Assembly: GCA_946902875.1 (NCBI GenBank)
Contig: OX336345.1
Coordinates: forward strand, 14,167,395 to 14,231,394
DNA: 64,000 bases
Direction: 5' to 3'
From: Nematopogon swammerdamellus
Taxonomy: Eukaryota > Arthropoda > Insecta > Lepidoptera > Adelidae
This document shows, piece by piece, positions 58,801 to 64,000 of this stretch; position 1 is the stretch's first letter, and every line of letters begins with the position of its first letter. The notes beneath the pieces are model-generated. The model was given only the letters and a program-made list of their open reading frames with translations, ran no database searches and was not told the DNA's origin. Both the position numbers and the translations under genes were made by a program.

Positions 58801-60750
58801 GATAATTTTATGTTTTTAGTATGAACTGGACACGTTTGTGACACGATATAAATTCGATTTTGGAGGGAAAACAAACCCTCTTCGTACCTTCCACATGGTA
58901 CCTAAAGCTGTTTCGCTCGTCAGCGATGCGCTTTACCTCTACTTCGGTGGTTTTAACACCACTTCCCCGCACCCATTGTGCATCTCCGCATGCAGAGAAC
59001 TGTTGCTTTTGTTATATAAATTAATTGATGTTATTACATGTGCTCTATTAATAAGTCGACTTTTAGTGCCATGACGGAGTGTTTTATTTATATATTTTTG
59101 TTTAATTTTGTATATATATTAATTTCTGTACATACGTGATACCATATTCCGTGTTTGCTAATGCTAGTCATGTACGGAACCTGGACACGCAGAAACCAAT
59201 CGAAATCTCCTTACCATAGTCGTGTTTTATTCACGTCAGGACACGAATCCATTCCTTCATACTAACATCGCTTAATGAAAACCCCTCCCGCACCGCTTGA
59301 CAAATTACCTCAGGTCGCTCCGCCTCGCCCCGCGGCCCACGCGCGCCCGCAGCTCGGTAATACCTCACCCCTTGTCTTGTTTACCTCATACCTCTCTCCG
59401 CCCCGCGCGCACGCTCCAACGGATATTTATTTGAATGTTGGCGTCATACTCAATGAAACGTTGTTTTGTTTTATTTTATTTTTTTTTGTTTAATAACTGG
59501 TACTTTGTTTACATACTCTTCCCTTTATAAAAATGTTTAGTGTATTAGTTTGAATCATTAATAAAAAATTATTAAAATAATTTTAGACCCTGTGCGATAT
59601 CTTCACACAGATCACAAAACTTCAAATTCCCATAAACTCCGTCATGTCCAGATTCCAGACACGCAGGAACAAATAGACCAGCGACCTCATAGTATGGCCG
59701 TGTCACATTCGTGTCCTGACACGAATTTAGTATGGAAATTAAATTGAATCATTAGTATGGACTCGACACGAATCGGACACGCAGGAACAAATCGAACGGC
59801 GCCCTCTTAGTATGGCCGTGACACGTTCTTGACACGCAGGAACAAAACGCTCGGTTGCCTCGTAGTATGGCCGTGACACGTTCGTGTCACAGCGCGAAAT
59901 TTCGTATGGAGATAGAATTTAATTTTTAGTATGGGCTGGACACGGTTGTGACACGCTCGAACAAATCGAACGGTGGCCTCGTAGTATGGCCGTGTCACAT
60001 TCGTGTCCTGATACGAATTTAGTATGGAGATTAAATTAGATTATTAGTATGGGCTCGACACGAATTGGACACACAGGAACAAATCGAACCGTAGCTCCAC
60101 AGTATGGCCATGACACATTCGTGTCCTGACACAAATTTTAGTATGGAGATAAAAATAAATTATTAATATGTGCTTGACACGTTTCTGACACGTAGGAACA
60201 AAACGTACGGTGGCCTCGCAGTATGGGCGTGTCACGCTCGTGTCCTGACAATAATTCATTCTTTCATACTATCAACTCGCAGCGAAATAATCACTACTCG
60301 CGCTCCTTAACTCGCTACCTCAAGCCGCGCTTCCAACGGCGTGATGATACCACGACCTCCGTCCCCGCGCCCGCAAGACGCGCGTCTTCTTACCTCACCT
60401 CTCCGCTGTTTCGTACGCGCCCATGTCTTGTTCCCCTCTCACCGCGTGTCAGGATTACCTCATGCTACCTTCCCCGCCTCGGCGCTCTATAGTGTTTTAT
60501 ATGCGAACCAACTGATGTTATTATATTTCTTGTTTGTCTAATTGCGCGTCGTATTGTAATGGCCGTTCGCGCCATTTTATTTCTTAGTGGAGTGTGCAGT
60601 CACGTTTGAATTTATTAGGTGATTAGTTAAATTGTAATATAAATTATTTTGTTAATATTTTAATGAAACGTTTTAATGTTCTATAATTTAGTTTTGAATT
60701 ACTATTGGCTATATATTTATCTTTTTTTTACCTTGTGTGATTCCATCACA
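55900..60750. mobile_element. LTR-like terminal repeat, copy 3
   Basis: Runs from TGTAATAACC to TGTGATTCCATCACA, after which the shared sequence stops abruptly. The final 15 bp are themselves an inverted repeat (TGTGAT-TCC-ATCACA). The array therefore ends exactly where a terminal repeat ends, not at a random point in the unit. Its three-copy module is at 57353-58293. Confidence 0.8.
58599..60252. repeat. GTGACAC/GTGTCAC site array, terminal repeat 3
   Basis: Third copy of the array at 35664-37315, offset by 11,469 bp from the second. Confidence 0.85.
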
Positions 60751-60754
60751 AACA
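60751..60754. repeat. Target-site duplication AACA, right
   Basis: AACA follows the last CATCACA, matching the bases before the first TGTAATAACC. Four bases can agree by chance, so the support comes from exact placement at TGT/ACA ends. Confidence 0.6.
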
Positions 60755-61055
60755 TTTGCCTGCTTACAGTCACCGACCCGGATTGAAGCCTCCGACATCC
60801 CGCCGGGTTAATCAAACTAGAAATATCACCTCTGAAAAATAAACGAACCGCTAAATCAGCGGCCTGAATGTCGCGTAAAACTATAACGTGCGACCGAAAA
60901 AGCTTCAAATAGGAGGTTATCTCCATCAGACTAAATTTGAAAAGTAATATTATTGTATTTTATTATTTATTTTATGTTAAATCTGCAAGATTAGTATTTT
61001 TACTTTTCATTAAAACAACCTTTGAGCAATCAAAGAGCAATATGCTCTTTTTTTT
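60755..61055. other. Right flank of the array, unassigned
   Basis: A minus-strand frame from 60926 runs into the array. In the inferred empty site it would continue 24 codons into the left flank (stop near 32885). No family recognised; the left flank is LINE-derived, so this may be a more 5' part of the same decayed LINE. Confidence 0.3.
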
Positions 61056-61059
61056 ATTT

Positions 61060-61140
61060 ATTTTTTTATTGCTGCCGAACTGGATGGCTCTTTCCGAGGT
61101 CGCAACCTCAGGCGCAGCCAATTTCACCCCCGAGCCAGCA
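61060..61140 (-). mobile_element. LINE 3' end fragment
   Basis: 'ttattgctgccgaactggat' and 'gaggtcgcaacctcaggcgc' match 32563-32640 and 13467-13530. The poly(A) side is at the left (T/A-rich 61047-61070), giving minus orientation. Confidence 0.6.
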
Positions 61141-61197
61141 TGATTGCGATTTCCTATAATTCGCGAAGGTGTAAAAATAACATACATTCATACATAC

Positions 61198-61245
61198 ATA
61201 CCACACGCTGTATACCGACAAGCGGGGTAAGCGAGGGCGTAAGCG
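61198..61245 (+). repeat. Dispersed CACACGCTGTATACCGACA repeat
   Basis: Same family as 18165-18260; preceded by CATACATACATA. Confidence 0.45.
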
Positions 61246-61280
61246 ACTAATAGTACGAGAGCGCGCTGCAAAAAACCAAC

Positions 61281-61690
61281 GTCATCGAGTACCAAGATGG
61301 GACCAGTATGTGGTGGTCTAGAATAGGATAGGCATCTTAAATATACAGGGTTGCCTGAGCAAATCCTGGCACGTTTTGTGTAGAAGGTAATTAAACATGT
61401 CATTTTTTTGGTGCAATTTACGTCATCGAGTACCAACTGGAGACCTGATACATTCGATAAAGGTCATCGAGAAGAGCACAAAAATACTAGGTTGCCTCAT
61501 CCTACCTTGGCAGTTTTCGCAGTCGGGCAAATTTAAGAGTGGTGAAAAATGGTCAAATTTACGTCATCGAGTACCAAGATGAAAATCACACCATTCGATA
61601 GTTCTGATAACCTACTTCATAAAAAACCTTGGTTGCCTGCCCTCCCCTTGGAGGATTTCCTAGTCGGCCAAGTTGTATGTCGGATAGACG
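61281..61690. repeat. Degenerate 141-bp tandem, three units
   Basis: 'gtcatcgagtaccaa' begins at 61281, 61422 and 61563. Units also share 'ggttgcct', 'cct-ggca-ttt' and 'agtcgg-caa'. Strong divergence between units shows an old array. Confidence 0.75.
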
Positions 61691-61789
61691 CCTTGTTACT
61701 AAGTTCTAAAATCGTTCATGTATAATCATAGCAGCGTTTAACGATAGATTTATCTTAAAACTGTGAACACTTTATTAATCCAGCTATAC

Positions 61790-62120
61790 CAGTGGTCCTC
61801 AAACCGCGGCCCGCGAACCGCATGCGGCCCGCGGGCGGTATTTGTGCGCATTGTCACAAATAGCGCAGATAATAATATATATTTAAGCTTTTACTCACTA
61901 TGAAAATATTATCTGCGCTGTGAGTGTGTGTGCGCGCTTGACGAAAAAAACTGATGCGGAAATATGCAGAGCAAGTGAGCGGGTGGCGGGACTGGCGGGA
62001 GAAGAGTTTCAGCAAATTTCCCAAATGTTGCTGCTCCGCGATTCGACGTATCTATTGCAGATAGTATCTATCAAGTTAAAGTAACCTACTTGAAGGAATA
62101 TTTGACAGAAATAAAAAAAA
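61790..62120 (+). mobile_element. hAT-like element terminus and adjoining sequence
   Basis: CAGTGGTCCTCAAACCGCGG followed by CCCGCGAACCGCATGCGGCC has the form of hAT/Charlie-type ends (CAGTGGTTCTCAAACC...). An inverted repeat (cgcagataataatat / atattatctgcg) lies at 61864-61919. No matching opposite terminus and no transposase frame; a truncated copy. Confidence 0.5.
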
Positions 62121-62212
62121 AGTTTAAAGGATCGCTGGAATCTGGAATGTGCGAAGGAAAACAGGGTATTAGTCGTAAGACTATTACACCTTAACCGGTC
62201 TTTTTTTGCGCG

Positions 62213-62360
62213 GTAACCGCGCGAGGTCTGCTGTCACTTTGTCCGCCCTATATTAAAATAGGGCAGTCGCCGTGGCCGGCTGTCTGGCTAGTAGGAGCGG
62301 TCACTTTGTCCACCATAAGTTAGGGCGGTCGCAGCGATCGACTACTGGCTAAGAAGAGAA
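62213..62360 (+). promoter_or_regulatory. 5' repeats of a Jockey-like LINE
   Basis: Two imperfect units, starting at about 62233 and 62300 with GTCACTTTGTCC and each ending 'ctggctag/ctggctaag', precede the coding part by about 100 bp. Tandem promoter units at the 5' end are known in several LINEs; the function here is inferred. Confidence 0.4.
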
Positions 62361-62397
62361 CTGCGAATGAGACACGAATGTCAGTCGAACCGCCTGC

Positions 62398-63526
62398 TTG
62401 CTCGACATCGACCCCGGCGCCCGCAGGGCGATAGTGCTAGAAGGAGTTCCGCCGGTTCGATTATCACAGCGAAGAAGAACTGGCAAGAAACTTCGCTGGA
62501 TCGTGTCCTGGTCGTCGACGGTAGGGCGGCGAGGTGGCTCCGGACCTGCAAAGTTAAACGGATCCAGACAAATTAGTCGTAAATCTCCAGCGGCCCGTTC
62601 TCCCTCAAAATTTAAGGTAGACCTCGCCATTATAATAGTTCTACACACAACATCTTCCGTCGTCGCCTGTCATCTGCAGACGGCGAGGCCTCACCTTCTC
62701 TTTCTAACAGAGACCCAGGTCGGGCGTCCTGCAGACTCATCCTACTTGGACGTTCTTGGCTACAATATTCAGGAACGTTTCATGGCGAAGGGTGGTGTCT
62801 GCTTGTTTGTACGTCAGATCTACGTTGTCTACTATAACCAGATCACCCGGTTTGCGGATCCTCTTTTCCCTGTATGTATCCGCGTGAATCTTCCCCATGT
62901 GGTGAGGATTCATACACGGCGGGTGCATACAGATGTCGAGCATCTCAGCATTACGACAGACAAACTGTTCTGCTATTTCCCTACGGTGGAGTTAGTGAAG
63001 CTGGGTGATTTCAACGCTAAACATCAAGATTGGTTGGGCTCCCCCGTCACTGACTATGCCTGCTTACAACTTGGCCATTGCACACGGGTTGACGCAGTTG
63101 GTGTCTGGAACTACTCGGATACCCAATATATCTGCCCATCGACCTAGTTTATTGGACCTAGTCCTGACTATTGAGCCAAATGGCTACAGGTTGAGCATTG
63201 AGGCTCCCCTCGATAACTCCGACCATGCCTTATACGCTCAACTGTGCCAACTGTACACTTCGCGAAAGCACGTGAATGTAGTACGTGGACCGTTTGGCAC
63301 TATCGGTTAGCACAATGGGATGACTTCCGTTCCTTCCTGGGAGAATACCCTTGGCACGAACTTTGCTTCTCTTTATCAGACCCATTCCTGTGTGCCTCCC
63401 TCTCCATCCCTATTTCTACCGTTCCTATCGGCGGTCGCCTTAAGCCTTGGTTCGATCGTCTTTGCAGGCTGGTTATTGACGCTAAGAACCAGGCCCATAG
63501 GAAATGGCTGCTCTCAATAGGTCTGT
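62398..63526 (+). pseudogene. Jockey-like LINE, endonuclease part, frameshifted and truncated
   Basis: Frame 1 (62398 to about 63057) carries an AP-endonuclease-like domain: LLFLTETQVG with the catalytic E near residue 105, KGGVCLFVR at 131-139, and LGDFNAKHQDWLGS with the D/N pair near 204-206. Reading then shifts to another frame (about 63065-63250: AIAHGLTQLV, SLLDLVLT, and the SDH catalytic triplet near 63218). It shifts again after 63280 (WDDFRSFLGEYPW, KPWFDRLCRL, the endonuclease-RT linker). The middle segment that normally precedes the second catalytic region looks shortened. A SINE interrupts the frame at 63525 before any RT motif. The first ~80 residues contain no clear domain and may be leader sequence. 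Confidence 0.75.
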
Positions 63527-63906
63527 CAGCCTCGGTAGCTCAGTGATCCGGTCTGGTCGGTCGACTATTATTAAGCAATCCTGAGCGCGGTCAGTACATT
63601 GATGGGTGACCGCTCGACCGTTGGGGCTGACCGTGGTTCGGACTCCACGTTAAACTGTAGGTCCCTTCCCTTCTTATCTTACTAGGTGGTAGGGTTTATC
63701 CCGGCCGGGTTGGTACCACAGCACTGAACTAAACGTCGTAGGAAGAAACGGCTATGTAAATAGTTTGTTTCCTGTCCAGTTTAGTGAAGCCGACATGAAA
63801 TGAAGGGAAGCACTGACATGGCGCCTAGTTCACCCGGTATTATGGGCTGACATCACAGATGTTGCAGGTGATGTTGCCAAACGTATCAGTTTCCATTTAA
63901 AAAAAA
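63525..63906 (+). mobile_element. SINE with tRNA-like box A and 5S rRNA-like head, copy 2
   Basis: Starts GTCAGCCTCGGTAGCTCAGT, has 'ttattaagcaatcctgagcg' and 'ggtcagtacattgatgggtg' (5S-like), then the family A body and tail (gtgatgttgccaaacgtatc) and a short A run. It starts directly against LINE coding sequence, which fixes the 5' end of the SINE at GTCAGCCTCGG. No clear target duplication was seen. Confidence 0.75.
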
Positions 63907-64000
63907 GTCGAGACGACGAGAGCACAGATTACTTAATAGTTACTTCGTAACAGATAAATCACTCCATAGAAAATGTTCCTACCTTCGGGCTTTAATAGCC
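63907..64000. other. Window end, unassigned
   Basis: Short tail with no recognisable content; not evidently the continuation of the interrupted LINE. Confidence 0.4.

Noticed and set aside
32961..60750. Ordinary segmental duplication of a gene region
   Set aside because: The array starts and stops at TGT/ACA ends with AACA on both sides and ends after a terminal repeat, not at a random point; it also contains no host exon.

Overview
The window looks like gene-poor, repeat-rich insect DNA, most probably from a moth or butterfly. Several dispersed repeats I know from lepidopteran genomes are present: the repeat containing AACCGGCCAAGTGCGAGT, the 'tcgtaaaaggcgactaaggga' head with a 'gtagccaaccgtgtcagtttccat(A)n' tail, CGCGAGCGGAGCCGCGGG termini, and Jockey/CR1-type LINE pieces. 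I found no intact host protein gene, no rRNA gene and no CRISPR array. Nearly all open frames are short, and many begin at non-ATG codons.

Layout. 1-32.9 kb: a mosaic of SINE/LINE tails (1.45-1.95, 5.29, 6.06-7.16, 20.9, 29.7 and 30.5 kb), a 194-bp-arm palindrome carrying two divergent tRNA-like Pol III units (2.57-3.05 kb), a 600-bp terminal-inverted-repeat (TIR) element (7.5-8.1 kb), a cluster of hairpins (11.4-12.6 kb), a broken LINE reverse-transcriptase C-terminus (13.8-14.4 kb), a 130-bp satellite of about 14 units (15.36-17.22 kb), a second palindrome with arms near 280 bp (17.48-18.06 kb), then long stretches with no recognisable content.

32.96-60.75 kb is the central object. It is a direct tandem of a near-identical unit of about 11.47 kb, arranged as terminal repeat (4.85 kb) - internal (6.62 kb) - terminal repeat - internal - terminal repeat. 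The outer ends are TGT...ACA and are flanked by the same 4 bp, AACA. This is the form expected of an LTR retroelement whose copies recombined through their LTRs, but the LTRs are very long and no pol, primer-binding site or polypurine tract is visible at the expected places. I read it as a large non-autonomous LTR-type (LARD-like) element, or an undescribed class with similar ends. Each terminal repeat holds a triplicated module of about 270 bp and an array of GTGACAC/GTGTCAC sites. Each internal part holds minisatellites, long T tracts and one 117-codon minus-strand frame with charged, coiled-coil-like composition.

60.75-64 kb: LINE 3' debris, a degenerate 141-bp tandem, a hAT-like terminus, and the 5' part of a Jockey-like LINE (promoter repeats plus a frameshifted endonuclease) cut by a SINE whose head resembles both a tRNA box A and 5S rRNA.

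Nothing here works together as a pathway. The window is a record of mobile elements, and its best leads are the composite LTR-like array, the 5S/tRNA chimeric SINE and the palindromic tRNA-like dimer.
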